A stretch of DNA of 48,522 bases from Methanothermobacter tenebrarum (GTDB lineage: Archaea; Methanobacteriota; Methanobacteria; Methanobacteriales; DSM-23052). Location: assembly GCF_003264935.1 (NCBI RefSeq), contig NZ_QLOE01000007.1:36629-85150 (forward strand), read 5' to 3'. The notes below the pieces were generated by a model, which saw only the letters and a program-made list of their open reading frames with translations, had not been told where the DNA came from and did no database searches. The translations under genes were made by a program, and so were the position numbers. Below are positions 28,685 through 39,700 of this stretch, in pieces; within the stretch, counting starts at the first letter, position 1; each line of letters starts with the position of its first letter.

Positions 28685-29497
28685 GAGTTTACCTTCTATT
28701 TTTTCTGTGGCCATCTTTGAGGCGAATTCTCCAGCTTCTATTGGTGGTTTTTTCTTCCTCATATGTATGTAGGCTGCCATGTATATGTCCCCTAGTCCTG
28801 TTGGGTCGGCTATTCTAGTTGCCGGGACGGCTTTTATCTTCCATATTCTCCCCTTGGAGTATATTATGGAGCCTCTCTCGCCACATGTGATTATAGTCTC
28901 TGATGGTCCCATGGATCCTAAAAGCATGGCAGCTTCTATTAGGTTTGGGTTGAAAATCTTGGCCTCTTCTTCGTCGAGGAACACCTTATCAACCATTCCA
29001 AGAATCCTCTCAGCATCCTCTGGTGGTCTGAGGGATACTCTACCATCTTCCTCTGTTCTTAGATAACCTTGTAGGCCTAGGTAGACTCTATCTTGTTTTT
29101 TTGCTATAAATTCGAGTGTTTGGGTTGGTATGTCAGTTGGTAGTAGTGGATTTAGGAGTATGGCATCCCATCTGTTTCTGATCAGTTTTTTTATATCATT
29201 GGTTTTGATGATGTTCTTTGCGAAATTTGATTTTTGTATCCTCTTTTCGTGGTTGAGGTATATGTTTTCAAATTTTAGTGTATTATTTTTCCAAAGGGGT
29301 ATTATTCTTGTCTCTGGGGGGAACTCTTCTAGGAGTTTTTTGTCTTCCTTTGAGAGCGTTATGATACTTGTGTGTTCTATTCCAAGTTTTGAGAAGACCT
29401 TCGATTGGTAGTATACTGGTCCGCCTATTTTTAAGATTTCTTTGCCTTGTATGATGTTCTTGTCTCGGGTTATTGGGCCTATTAATAGGTATCCCAA
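28673..29497 (-). CDS. PfkB-family carbohydrate/nucleoside kinase
   Basis: A 274-residue ribokinase-fold protein. The C-terminal anion-hole/catalytic motif reads ADPTGLGD, a variant of the usual DTxGAGD with the catalytic Asp kept at the end. LKIGGPVYYQSKVFSKLG near residue 25 is the usual first glycine motif and ETIITCGERGSII the ATP-side strand. The substrate is unknown. The TTG at 29497 follows GGTGA by 6 bases. It lies 6 bases after a HisA-like gene, which suggests a joint pathway on a sugar- or ribosyl-phosphate. Confidence 0.85.
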   Translation of the reverse strand: MGYLLIGPITRDKNIIQGKEILKIGGPVYYQSKVFSKLGIEHTSIITLSKEDKKLLEEFPPETRIIPLWKNNTLKFENIYLNHEKRIQKSNFAKNIIKTNDIKKLIRNRWDAILLNPLLPTDIPTQTLEFIAKKQDRVYLGLQGYLRTEEDGRVSLRPPEDAERILGMVDKVFLDEEEAKIFNPNLIEAAMLLGSMGPSETIITCGERGSIIYSKGRIWKIKAVPATRIADPTGLGDIYMAAYIHMRKKKPPIEAGEFASKMATEKIEGKLLDP

Positions 29498-29503
29498 CTG
29501 GGT

Positions 29504-30190
29504 TCACCTTATATGTAATGGGATTTTTCCTTGGTGGAGTGCTGTGCCAGCAAGTATTTTCTTGATGCCTATGGATGATAATAGTGGTATGTCTTGGAGT
29601 TTTATACCCCCACCTGGGATTATGTCAAATTTTATGAATTTTTTTATGAGTTTTTTATTGATGCCTTTTTGTGTGCCTACCCTTGTCAAATCTAGTAATA
29701 TGACTTCTCCAGGGTCTAGTTGGAGTAGGATGTCCTTGAATTCTTCTAGTGTCATGTTTAGGTTTTTGGAGTATAGTTGGCCGTTTTTTGTATCGATGCT
29801 CACCACTATCCTTGATTTGGGGAAAACTTTAAAAATCTTTTTTAATTCGTTAATGTCTTTTAGGGTTTCTGTCGCGACTATGACTTGCCATGCTATGTTT
29901 AAACCGAATTTAAAACTCTTGAAGTCTTGGACTCCGAAATCTAGCATCACTGGTATTATATGGTTTATCTCCTGGATAAGTTGGATGTTGGAGCCTTGGC
30001 CTGTGATAGCGTCAAGGTCAGCTATATATATTCTCCGGGCCCCTGCCCTCTTTAGGGATAATGCTATCTCTATGGGGTCTGGAGATGCTGAGAATATGCT
30101 CTCTAGTGGCTTGTATTCTTCTCTTTTCCCGGATTTGCCCGAGACTGCTAATGAGCCCATCAGATCCAAAACTGGTATAACTTCTATCAT
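29504..30190 (-). CDS. HisA/HisF-related TIM-barrel protein
   Basis: A 228-residue barrel related to HisA, the histidine-pathway ribosyl-phosphate isomerase. It keeps a HisA-like first catalytic Asp (VIPVLDLMGSLAV), a second Asp (VVSIDTKNG), LDLTRVGTQKG in place of TDISRDGTLKG, and a phosphate loop DIIPGGGI. The N-terminal substitutions (SGKSGKREEYKPL) set it apart from true HisA, so it more likely belongs to the archaeal HisA/F-related group of unknown function. It lies between DUF2149 and PfkB with gaps of 1 and 6 bases. Confidence 0.83.
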   Translation of the reverse strand: MIEVIPVLDLMGSLAVSGKSGKREEYKPLESIFSASPDPIEIALSLKRAGARRIYIADLDAITGQGSNIQLIQEINHIIPVMLDFGVQDFKSFKFGLNIAWQVIVATETLKDINELKKIFKVFPKSRIVVSIDTKNGQLYSKNLNMTLEEFKDILLQLDPGEVILLDLTRVGTQKGINKKLIKKFIKFDIIPGGGIKLQDIPLLSSIGIKKILAGTALHQGKIPLHIR

Positions 30191-30191
30191 G

Positions 30192-30533
30192 TTAGGTTCC
30201 TTGTACCATGATAAGTTTACCTGTCTGGGGATCCTGGTAGACTGTGCCTAATTGTACCATGCCCGAGCCGGATCCAGAGACAACCTCTGGGGTGGTGTTA
30301 AGTTCCTTTCCTTGTTGTATTTCAACTACTTGTTTTATGGCTTGCATGGCTGCCTGGCGTTCCTCTGGTGACATATTGGAGAATACAACACTTTGCATGT
30401 TCCATGAGATTACTAGGAATATTAGGAAGCCCACTGAGAGTACTAGCATTGCATCTACTATGTTGGCTGATCCTGCCATGGGGTCTTCTTCATTTTGATC
30501 TCCAAGTAGCCTCCGCCGTCTTCGGCGTAGCAT
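30192..30533 (-). CDS. DUF2149 protein, ExbD/TolR-like partner
   Basis: A 113-residue protein with a very basic N terminus ([11 protein letters not shown]), one membrane segment near residues 28-46 ([18 protein letters not shown]) with an Asp at its start, and a soluble C-terminal domain. This is the layout of ExbD/TolR proteins, where the membrane Asp takes part in proton flow. The start GGTGATGAAAG-ATG lies inside the ExbB-like gene with 44 bases of overlap. It ends one base before the HisA-like gene. Confidence 0.85.
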   Translation of the reverse strand: MLRRRRRRLLGDQNEEDPMAGSANIVDAMLVLSVGFLIFLVISWNMQSVVFSNMSPEERQAAMQAIKQVVEIQQGKELNTTPEVVSGSGSGMVQLGTVYQDPQTGKLIMVQGT

Positions 30534-31170
30534 CTTTCATCACCTCTAGTATTGTCTCTGCTAATGCTTCTAGGTTGGAGAGGTATTCTTCGTACCATCT
30601 TCTTCTTATCTTTGATATGACATATGATATTCCTCCTGCTGCGAGGCCCACTACTGTGGTGTCGAAGGCTACGATTATTGCCTGTGCTAGTGTTTGTATG
30701 TCTCCTGCTCCGAGGGCTGCTAGTCCTGGGCCCATGGGTATGAGTGTTCCCATAAGTCCTAGTGTGGGTCCGAGTCTTGTTATTATGTCGGTCTTTTCTA
30801 GGCTTTTGGCGATTTTTAGTTCTTCTGCTTCTATGAGTTTCCTTGCGAGCGCTTCTCTTGTATTTGAGTTTAAATTTGTTGTTTTCGCGATTTCTGTGAG
30901 TATCTCTTTTTGGCTTTCTGGGATTTTTAGGGGTTCTATTATTTCTGTTATCTTTTCTGGGTTGCCCGGGTTTGACATTGAGAATATGGCATTTTTTATC
31001 TCATTTACTTCGATTTTTATCCTGTTTGAGTATTCTGAGAGTAGGCCGCCTAGTGATATTATGGCATAGCCCATGAATAGTAGTAGTCCTACTATGACTG
31101 GTATTAGTAGGCTTTGGGAGACTACGTGGAGGGCTGCGCTTAGTATTTCGCTGCCCGGTACTGCGACCAT
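30490..31170 (-). CDS. MotA/TolQ/ExbB-type proton channel
   Basis: A 226-residue inner-membrane channel protein of the MotA/TolQ/ExbB family. Three hydrophobic segments are seen: [43 protein letters not shown] and [26 protein letters not shown], the last two being the family signature region. In bacteria such channels use the proton gradient to drive TonB, Tol or flagella. GAGGTGA lies just upstream of the ATG at 31170. With DUF2149 it should form an energy-coupling pair in the cytoplasmic membrane; the driven partner is unknown, and the secreted CobN-like protein nearby is a candidate. Confidence 0.9.
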   Translation of the reverse strand: MVAVPGSEILSAALHVVSQSLLIPVIVGLLLFMGYAIISLGGLLSEYSNRIKIEVNEIKNAIFSMSNPGNPEKITEIIEPLKIPESQKEILTEIAKTTNLNSNTREALARKLIEAEELKIAKSLEKTDIITRLGPTLGLMGTLIPMGPGLAALGAGDIQTLAQAIIVAFDTTVVGLAAGGISYVISKIRRRWYEEYLSNLEALAETILEVMKDATPKTAEATWRSK

Positions 31171-31185
31171 CGTATATCACCTCAT

Positions 31186-31896
31186 TTAGTTTATTAGTGT
31201 GCTATTTTTCCTGTTTATGAATATTCCAAATCCTATAAGGATTATGGCGCCTATTATAGCATATGCTAATGTTTGGGGGTTTGGTATTGTGATGGGACTC
31301 ATCTTTGATGATAGTACGCTGTTTATGTTGGGTAGGACTATGGCTGATGCTAAGAAGTATAGGCCTGCGAATAGCATGAAGTTGCCTAATAGTATTGGGT
31401 ATGGTTTTTTGGAGGCTTTTGCTATGATTTTTGAGGTTAGGTAGAATATTGCTATGAATATTCCTAATAGGATTGCGGCGTATTTTCCTATTGTGAGTGC
31501 TGTGGCCCCTATTAGTGGTGCTATTAGTATTATGCTGAGGGTTACGGCTCCGAAGCAGCATGGGCATGGTGCTATCATCGCCAGGCAGGTGGTTGTGGCT
31601 GTATTTTTTTGGTGTTGTTTCCATTCTTTGATGGTGTATGCTCCGGCTACTATTAGGATCGTTGCCATTGTTATTGTCATGATGGAGGCGTATTCTGTGA
31701 AGTATTGGTGTAATGTTTCCATGTAGGGGTTTGCCAGGGCAGAGAGTCCTAGTATACCAGTTGCATAGGCTACTGTTATGGTTGCTGCCTTTTTCTTGGA
31801 GAGTCCTGCGAGTCCCATTGCCAGCCCTATTTTGGCGCCGAAGAGTAGTATGACTGAAAGTATCCCTGCTTCCCATAGGATGTTTGCGAGATCCAA
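31186..31896 (-). CDS. DUF2162 multi-span membrane protein
   Basis: A membrane protein of about 236 residues with six or seven hydrophobic helices, of the DUF2162 putative-transporter type. A cysteine-rich turn, TCLAMIAPCPCCFGAVTLS, lies in the middle and may bind metal. I start at the TTG at 31896, 5 bases after GGTGA; an upstream TTG at 31914 and GTG at 31905 are in frame without a better site. It sits 15 bases before the ExbB-like gene and probably leads the DUF2162-ExbB-DUF2149-HisA-PfkB operon. Confidence 0.85.
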   Translation of the reverse strand: MDLANILWEAGILSVILLFGAKIGLAMGLAGLSKKKAATITVAYATGILGLSALANPYMETLHQYFTEYASIMTITMATILIVAGAYTIKEWKQHQKNTATTTCLAMIAPCPCCFGAVTLSIILIAPLIGATALTIGKYAAILLGIFIAIFYLTSKIIAKASKKPYPILLGNFMLFAGLYFLASAIVLPNINSVLSSKMSPITIPNPQTLAYAIIGAIILIGFGIFINRKNSTLIN

Positions 31897-32058
31897 TTTT
31901 TTCACCCTTTTCAAATTATATAATATTTAATATATAAATTGTATTATTACTATATGGGCTGATTTAAGGCCCACCGTAATAACACTTTTCAATTATACTT
32001 AAGCAAAATTAAAATATTTTTTAATATAAATTTTTTGCCACAATAGGAGGGAACAACC

Positions 32059-33111
32059 ATGGAATTCATCATAAAAACACAAAAAGGCCTAGAAGGAACC
32101 GCAGCATCCTACATACAAGAAAAACTCAAAAATGCAAACACCTGGATAACACCAGAAGGCTACTCAGGCCTAATCATACTAAAAACATCAGATAAAAAAG
32201 CCACAGAAAAACTCCAAACCATCCCAGAAATAGAAAGAACCATCCCAGTAAACTACAAAACAAAATCCAAAATAGAAAAAATCCTAGAAAAAGCGGAGAA
32301 AATAGCAGAACACATAAAAGAGGGTGAAACATTCGCAGTTAAAACAAAAAGAAGAGGAAAACACAAGTTCACAAGTCCACAAGTAAACAAAAAACTCGGA
32401 GAAAAAATACTAAAATTAACAAACGCCACAGTAGACCTCAACTTCCCAGAAAAGATAATACAAGTCGAAATAATCGGAGAAAACACTTACATATCCATCA
32501 AAAAAGGCGAAAAATGGAAAAAATACACACCAGAAAAAGAAAACGCAAGAAACCTATTCCACAAAACAACAATAATCCAAATGCCATACTGGGGCAAACC
32601 ACAAATAGTCAGAAAATTCGGGGAAAAAATAGGAAGAGCAGCCCAAGCCTACGAAATCAAAGAACTCATAATAGCCCCAAAAGAAAAAATGGACGCACAA
32701 CAATTAGCAGAATTCATACAAGGGATAAAAAAAGGGCAAAAATCAAGATACATGATACAAAAAGAAGCATACCCATGGCCCACAAAGAAGGTCCCAATAA
32801 GCCTATGGGACCTCTACCAGGCAATAAGGGACAAAAAAAGGAAAAACAGGACAATAATAATAACAGACCCCAAAGGAAAAACAATAAACACGATAAAAGA
32901 AAACCTGAAAAAAGACTTGAGAAAATCAAAAGAAATAATCATACTCATAGGATCAAGAGAAGGAATACCCCGAGGACTGTTCAAATTCGCAGACTATATA
33001 ATAGACTTAACACCCTACATAACCTTCGCGACAGAACATGCAATACCAGCCACCCTCACAACACTCTACCAAATATACACCAAAAAAATAGGATATTACA
33101 GCCGCCAATGA
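32059..33111 (+). CDS. THUMP-SPOUT RNA methyltransferase-like protein
   Basis: A 350-residue basic protein with an N-terminal THUMP RNA-binding domain (residues about 60-160, including AVKTKRRGKHKFTSPQVNKK and VEIIGENTYISI) and a C-terminal alpha/beta domain of SPOUT type (IILIGSREGIPRGLFKFADYIIDLTP; FATEHAIPATLTTLYQI). Such proteins methylate tRNA or rRNA; the exact base is unknown. AGGAGGGAACAACC before the ATG at 32059 is a strong ribosome binding site. It lies on the opposite strand between the DUF2162 operon and the CobN-like gene. Confidence 0.82.
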   Translation: MEFIIKTQKGLEGTAASYIQEKLKNANTWITPEGYSGLIILKTSDKKATEKLQTIPEIERTIPVNYKTKSKIEKILEKAEKIAEHIKEGETFAVKTKRRGKHKFTSPQVNKKLGEKILKLTNATVDLNFPEKIIQVEIIGENTYISIKKGEKWKKYTPEKENARNLFHKTTIIQMPYWGKPQIVRKFGEKIGRAAQAYEIKELIIAPKEKMDAQQLAEFIQGIKKGQKSRYMIQKEAYPWPTKKVPISLWDLYQAIRDKKRKNRTIIITDPKGKTINTIKENLKKDLRKSKEIIILIGSREGIPRGLFKFADYIIDLTPYITFATEHAIPATLTTLYQIYTKKIGYYSRQ

Positions 33112-33402
33112 AAAAAAGAACATGCAGTTGAAAGTAAATTAAGCAAATTTGGTCAACATTTTACTTCAAAGAATGGGAAAACAGCACCTTAAGCTTTTGA
33201 TCAAGAAAATCTAGGTCTCATCATCCTACAAAATCAATTTTCTTCTAAAAAAATTAAAAATTAACAATTTGAAATAATAAACAGCCTTTTTTTCTCTTGG
33301 AAATTATATTTAAACGCGAAAACTTCGCTCTTAAAATAAGACCCGATAACAGATAGTGTGGCATTCCATAGGCACCTTAATCAGAAATGAGAGCCAAAAA
33401 AA

Positions 33403-33490
33403 CATCCTAGGGGATGTATTGGCCATATATTTTTACTTTTTGCCCACATTCTGGGCATCATCGATCCTATAATCTAAAATTGTCGCCGGT
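33403..33490 (-). pseudogene. Decayed copy of the amrS 3' end
   Basis: On the minus strand this stretch reads ILDYRIDD and then, after a frameshift, CPECGQKVKIYGQYIP. The intact amrS at the window end reads ILDYGIEDSK and CPECGQKIKIYGRYIS. Base-level similarity continues through the shared CCATATATTTTTA and into the stop region. Just upstream (33490-33695) the minus strand holds a broken frame with hydrophobic stretches (TLVLLPGLLSIVCLVG, FLLWFIDALVPA) that I cannot assign. The rest of the gap 33112-33753 is A+T-rich; I see only a TATA-like ATTATATTTAAA near 33302-33315 and no gene. Confidence 0.7.
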
Positions 33491-33753
33491 ACAAGTGCAT
33501 CAATAAACCATAAAAGAAAGCTTGTTGTAGGCATTTCACCAACAAGACACACAATACTTAATAATCCGGGTAATAATACCAAAGTAATAATATTTTCCTG
33601 TCCTATAAATCTGTTAACTTCCTTAGTAGATCCTAACTAGGCAAATTTTTACCTGGAAACTCCTCCAATCTTTTTAAGCCCATCAATAAAACCATGTCTT
33701 TATAGTAAAGTTTACACATTAACTTTTTTGGTCAAAAAAAGAAAAAGGAAAAA

Positions 33754-36700
33754 CTAGATTTTTCCACGCCCCCCAAGGAAATATCCCACGCCAACAAGAA
33801 CCACAAGGACTATGATACCAGCAACCGCATACACCGGCAGTCCAGCGCTTGCCCCGGACGTTCCACCAACTTTACTCACCTCATAAACTCCGCCAGAAGT
33901 CCCTGGACCTGTACCTCCCACAGCTCCTGCAGCTGCTCCTACTGCTCCTGTTACTCCAGCCATTGCACCCATAGAACCTGCACTTGTCCCCTGCGTTCCT
34001 GTACCTGGAGTTCCTGTGTAACCCGGTGTCGGCCCGGGCTGTCCCGGGACACTTGGAGCCCCCGGAGTTCCTGGCTGCCCTGGCGATCCAGAAGATGCAA
34101 AGGCACTGTTTTGCGTGGCACCATAAATTCTTGCTTTAACCCCAGTTAAAAGATTAGGATTCACATACTGCATAGCCCACTGTATCATAGCAATGTTTCC
34201 ACAGCTACAATCACAACATGAAACACCATATTGTGAAATTGCCGAAGCCCACATATTAGTTATGCTTCTAAGAGTATTCTCATCAGTTTTCCAATAACCA
34301 GTATATATAGCGTTTAGCATAGTGGCAGTAGCGCTTATCATAGCATATGCTCTGTTACCACTTGAAAGCCAATTTGTAACCCCAATACCATAACTGTCCC
34401 GTAAATATACATTGTATGTTGTCTGCCATAATGAACTGTAAAATTGTTGTGAAGAACCCACTCCACTCGTATATGATGATCTTGTAACTGTCCATCCCCA
34501 CAAGTTAGAAATAAACTTTCTACTAATGTATCTGCCAGTAGGGTCGCTTTGCATCATGCCCTTGATCCATTCAGGGTTAAAGTAACGGGTTGCTGCTTCC
34601 TGACTTATGAAGCTCTCAATTGTCAATGCTTTGGGCGTGGCCTTGTTACCATAACTTAGAACATACATTGTTGGCGCGCGACCATTCACTCTTTCTATTG
34701 CGAGTGAAAGTCCACCCCAGTAATCAAAGAAGTCATCATTGTCCAGGACACCATAGAGGTTAGTGTTTCTGCTCGTGTATACTGTTCCAACACCGGTAAG
34801 CGCTCTTTTAAAGACTAGTGGATTGGATGCTCCCCAATAATTACTTGAGTATATGTTACCCATCCTGTTAAGATAGAAATCTGCAAGTTGCATTCTGTCT
34901 TGCCATGTCCAACTTAATTGTATGCTTTTACTGATTCCTGCTCCGTAATCGTTTTCTGGTGGGGCGAATATCCTTGAAATCGCATATTCCCCTGCGATCT
35001 CCGCTGTCATGTTAAGTGACATATAATATTCGAAGTCTTCAACCCAATGTTTAGCAACATAATTGTAATCTAATGGTTCGTCACCAACACCATAAAATCC
35101 AACCGGCCCCAATACATAATCTAGGGCTTTTTCTATTTTGTCACCGTATTTTTGTTTAAGTGTTTTATTATCTAGGATCGTATAGTATGATCTGGCCAAA
35201 GCTACTCTGAATGCTTTATCTAATAATCCGGCTTGCCTGCTGTAAAGATCCCTGAATAGGCCAGTTGTTATAATTACCACATCGATTCTCTTTTTCTTCC
35301 ATCCTTCTGGGCGCACTAGTTTTTCGAGTTCAACATATTTTGGCATCTCTTTGAGTTTAGCACCCCCTACACCAGCACTTGGAGAATCTGACCAATCAGG
35401 TTCCATTCCAAGCAATACTAATACCATTGACACCAATGCAGCATCATCACGTGCTGTTTCAGTGCAGAATATTCCAACAGCTATCTTTTCCACTGTATCA
35501 TTAAAGTTCTGAAGTGTTAATAACGCCAAGGTTTTACCATATTCAAATGAACTCTTCGTAGGTATTTCGGCAGCCTGATCCTGGAAGAAATTCCTACCAG
35601 TTGGCAAGGCATCAGGGTTGCTCACTGGATCGTTACCGGGCCCTGGTGGAATATAACCACAATTCAAAGCATCTAATAAACTTTCTATTTCAGCATTTAT
35701 ACTTTCATATACTTTCTTCACATATTCCTGGGCTAATTCTAATGCCCTTCTTAGACTCTTTGTTGGCCTATCAGTTAGATTGTTGAGTGTTGCATTCAAG
35801 CCATTGTTGATTATGCTCTTCACAGTTTCAATACATTTTTCTTGTACTTTCTCCTTTTGTATGTTAGTGAGGTTTCCATAGGATTTTCCATAGACTAGGA
35901 GGGCTATTTCATCCTGTAATGTTGTCTCTTCTGTGGTGGAAACTGGGAATGGTACTGAGAGTATTGACGAAACTAGCATGGACACTTCATCTTCTGTCCA
36001 ATTCTTGCCAATAGCATGTAGACCATGAGGATGTAACGTATTCTGGATTAGTCCAAGGTAATCTTCTATTGTTTCGACTAGTTCATCCCCGTCTAGTTTG
36101 TTGAGTGAGACCCCCATTGTCATTTCTATGAGTGTTGTTAGATTATTATCTGTTATTGTTTTCCTTATTTTATCGATTATTTCAGTCCTCGTTGATTCAT
36201 CAGCAACGTCATACTGACTCACCAAAGCTGCAAGTGAAGCGTATCCACTATATAATGCCGTGAATGTTAATGGTGGTGTTAGATGGTCTATTATAACAGC
36301 TGATCCTCTTCTTTTAGCTTGGATACCCTCTGCGAGTCCATCAACTATATAGTAATAGATTTGGGGCGTGGCCCCAGTAACGACTTCTGGGAAATCATAT
36401 GGTGCTAGTAGCACCTCTTTTCCTGGGAGCCATTCGTAGGTGGCGTGTCTTCCAAGATGAACCATCGCATCCACACTTTCTTGCAAGTAAGCATAGACTG
36501 CAAGGTACTGGTGTGGTGGAGCCACCACCATACTATGATAGAGTTTATTAATGTCGCCTTCCCATCCACGTTGTGGTTCTGGGCAAATGAATATGTTGCC
36601 GAACCAAATCCCCGGGATTACAAAGTATCTCGTGCCATTCTTTTCTATTGTCATAATATTCCCTGGTGGCTCGCCCCAGCCAGATAAGCCGCTGATATTA

Positions 36701-39700
36701 AGTGCGAAAAATTGTCTTTTATAATCTAGGAATTTATCATAATACTTCTGGTCTCCTGTTAAAACATAATTCTTGAGAGAAGCCACTATATTATCTAATA
36801 AGGGTATGGCCACACTTGTCCTGTTCTCTGGTAATAATGAGATTATACCATTGTACCAGGAGTCTATGCGGTCTTCCATGCCAGTTGTATAATTTAGTGC
36901 TACTGCTCTTCTGCATAGTTCTCCAATATATCCTACGGGTCCTTCGATGACTTGTATTTTTGTTATAGGATCAAGTTTAGAGAACCATTCAATGTACTTA
37001 TCTACTGGGTAGAGTATTGCATTTTCAGCAAGCTTTTCAAGTTCTCCAGGGGCCCATGGCGCGACGTTAATACCCTTCTGGATTATCATATCATGGAGTA
37101 TGGTTGTATTAACTGGTATGTCCTTGACATCATATCCATTTTCTTTAAGGATATTGAGAAGATTATAGATGCTTGTTATAACATCAAGGTAGCTTGAGCC
37201 GATGTTATCCTTTCCAGGTGGATAATTATAGTAGATCAGCGCCACTTTCTTTTCATTATTCTTCAACTTTTTCAGTTTAACCCATCCTTTTATTGTGTCG
37301 GCGAGATGCTCAATATTTGCTGGTATTATTTGATAGAGACTATATGATAATCCTGTGTCCGGATCTGTAATCGGCTCGGAATTCGTGGCCACTATAGTCG
37401 GATCTATAATCCCCTGGGCTTCTGAGATAGCTATGTGCCACCATCTGTCACCTGTAAGTTGCCTTAATCCTAGGGTGCTGAGCTCCCATTGTTCTGGAAG
37501 AAGATAATCAGAGTGTAATGCTTTGAATACGGGTACATTTATGAGTTCAAAGAATTTTGTCACGTTTGTAAAGAAGTCGCCGCCTAGTCCATAGGCTGGC
37601 ATGCTCACTATGGCGTCAACATATACTTTATATTTGGATGGATCTGCGAAGAAGCTTTCAACGCTAGGAGCATCTGTGAATGATTCTACCATAACCCTTA
37701 ATTGTTCTGGTTTGGCCCCATATGCTACTACTGGTATGACATTGAATCCCCTAGCTTCTAATGCATCAATGATGGCATAGTATGGTTGTAGTTTCTGGCT
37801 GTCCACATACATTTTGCTTTCGAGAAGTCCTATACAACCTATGGCGTTTGCTTTGAAATATTTATTCGCATATTCTGTAAGATTTTCATACCAGCCATAA
37901 CGGTATATGCCATAGGGTTTTTCGCCACTGGTCGCCCATGTTGGAGGTTTCCAATAGCCAGTATTAGGAACACCTATAAGGTTGAGAGCCCAGACAATCT
38001 GGTTTACGAAGGCCTGCTTATTATTGATATCCTTGTAGAGTACTGCCATATTATATTCTATAGGGATATCAGTACAGGATTCTGTATAATTTAGTACTGC
38101 TTCGAAGTTGGTGCCTTTCGTCGTGTTACCATAGTAGTCGATTAGAAGCCCATCTGAAACATTAGAGAGAATATATTCTCCCTTAATATTTGAGTATTTC
38201 ATCAAGCTTGTGTATGCTGGATTATAGACTATCGCCGGTTCTAATATAAGGAACATGCCACTGGTTTTGTTTGTTATTTCGGGGTGCGCTGAAAGTAGAC
38301 GTTGTAGACGTGAAGATGCAGTGTCACTGAGATATTCTCCTATGAATATGTCACAACCTGCTAGAAGGTTCAAGAGTTCATCATCTGACATTTTAGTTAA
38401 CTGATCGCAACTTCTGATCTGTATCTGGACCTTCTCTCTTATAGGAGCATATCCTAGGACGTTTGCATCATGGGCCGCTTGATTAATGACCATTGATTGT
38501 CCTTCATCACTTACAATGAAGACTAGGATATTACCACTCTTTTTAACAGTGCATGACCTGTTATATTCATTGTTTGTCTCGTTGAGTTCTTGTATCTTAT
38601 TTTCCGGGTCTACTATGAATTGTAGTGTATGTGCGCCTGCTGTTGTTGGAGTCCAAGTAAATCCTATTGTAGTTGTCTCGCCACCAGCAAGTACTGGGAT
38701 AATCTGAGTGCCAAGCTTCACACCATTATCATAAAAATCAACCCTGACCTGACCTGCATCTACTGGACCAACATTTGATATTCGCGCCATGAGTGTGTAT
38801 GTTTCATTGGCTATAAGATCAGCTGCCAAGTCAATGCCTTTGAATATGACGTCAGGGCGTGGCTGGTCTACCGTCAAAGACAATGTAAACTTGTTGTTTG
38901 TCTCGTTGAGTTCTTGTATCTTATTTTCCGGGTCTACTATGAATTGTAGTGTATGTGCACCTGCTGTTGTTGGAGTCCAATTAAAGTTAATCTCTACAGT
39001 CTCCCCACTCCTAATCTCTGGGATAATATGACTATCCACGCTCATACCATTATCTAAGAAGTCAACCCTAACCCCAGAAACATCTAGGTTACCTCCATTC
39101 CCGACAAATGCGCTTATATTATATGCTAAGCCCTTTAAAAATGTCCCTTTAATATTTGAAGTTATCCATAAGTCAGGTTTCGCGATTATAGGCGGCTTGT
39201 ACTTGACCTCCAAGAGAGCTAAGATTATCTTGTAAAAATTGCCAACACGATCATATGTTAACCTATTCACACCCATAAGATCAAATACTTTAGTCACATT
39301 CCACTTGTTCAAGCCGCTATAACTTCCAGTTAATTGGTTCCCACTCAATCTTCTATCATTGAATATATATTGACCATCAACACTACTTGCATGGACGACA
39401 GTGAGAGTAGCATCTTCTATGTCGCCTGCAATACTCGACTTGAAAATTGTTTCGCCAACATAATCTCCCCCATAATAATAAGTATCCACATCATGGCCCA
39501 TGTTAACCCAATAAGCAACCGTATTATTACTTCCAGGGATGTTATAAGCCGCCACTAATGTTATTAATTTTATGCGGCCATCTGTAATGCAATTGTAGGT
39601 TGTTACATTAGCCCAATTCCTAGTACCCGTGATATTAGTCACATCATACCATAGAAGGTAGTCACTTGTAACCCGCACTATATGATCATTTATCTGAAGG

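Noticed and set aside
31202-31876. A 224-residue frame on the same strand as DUF2162
   Set aside because: Its composition (many His, Asn and Arg) is that of an out-of-frame reading of a hydrophobic protein; the membrane-protein frame is clearly the real one.
32514-33131. A 205-residue frame inside the THUMP-SPOUT gene
   Set aside because: It is very rich in Lys, Asn and Arg and lies within a well-supported gene on the same strand. It is an artefact of A-rich codon use.
33280-33420. TATA-like element and GCGAAAACTTCGC hairpin as a small RNA gene
   Set aside because: There is no box C/D motif, tRNA-like fold or extended stem; the support is only a TATA-like string in A+T-rich DNA.
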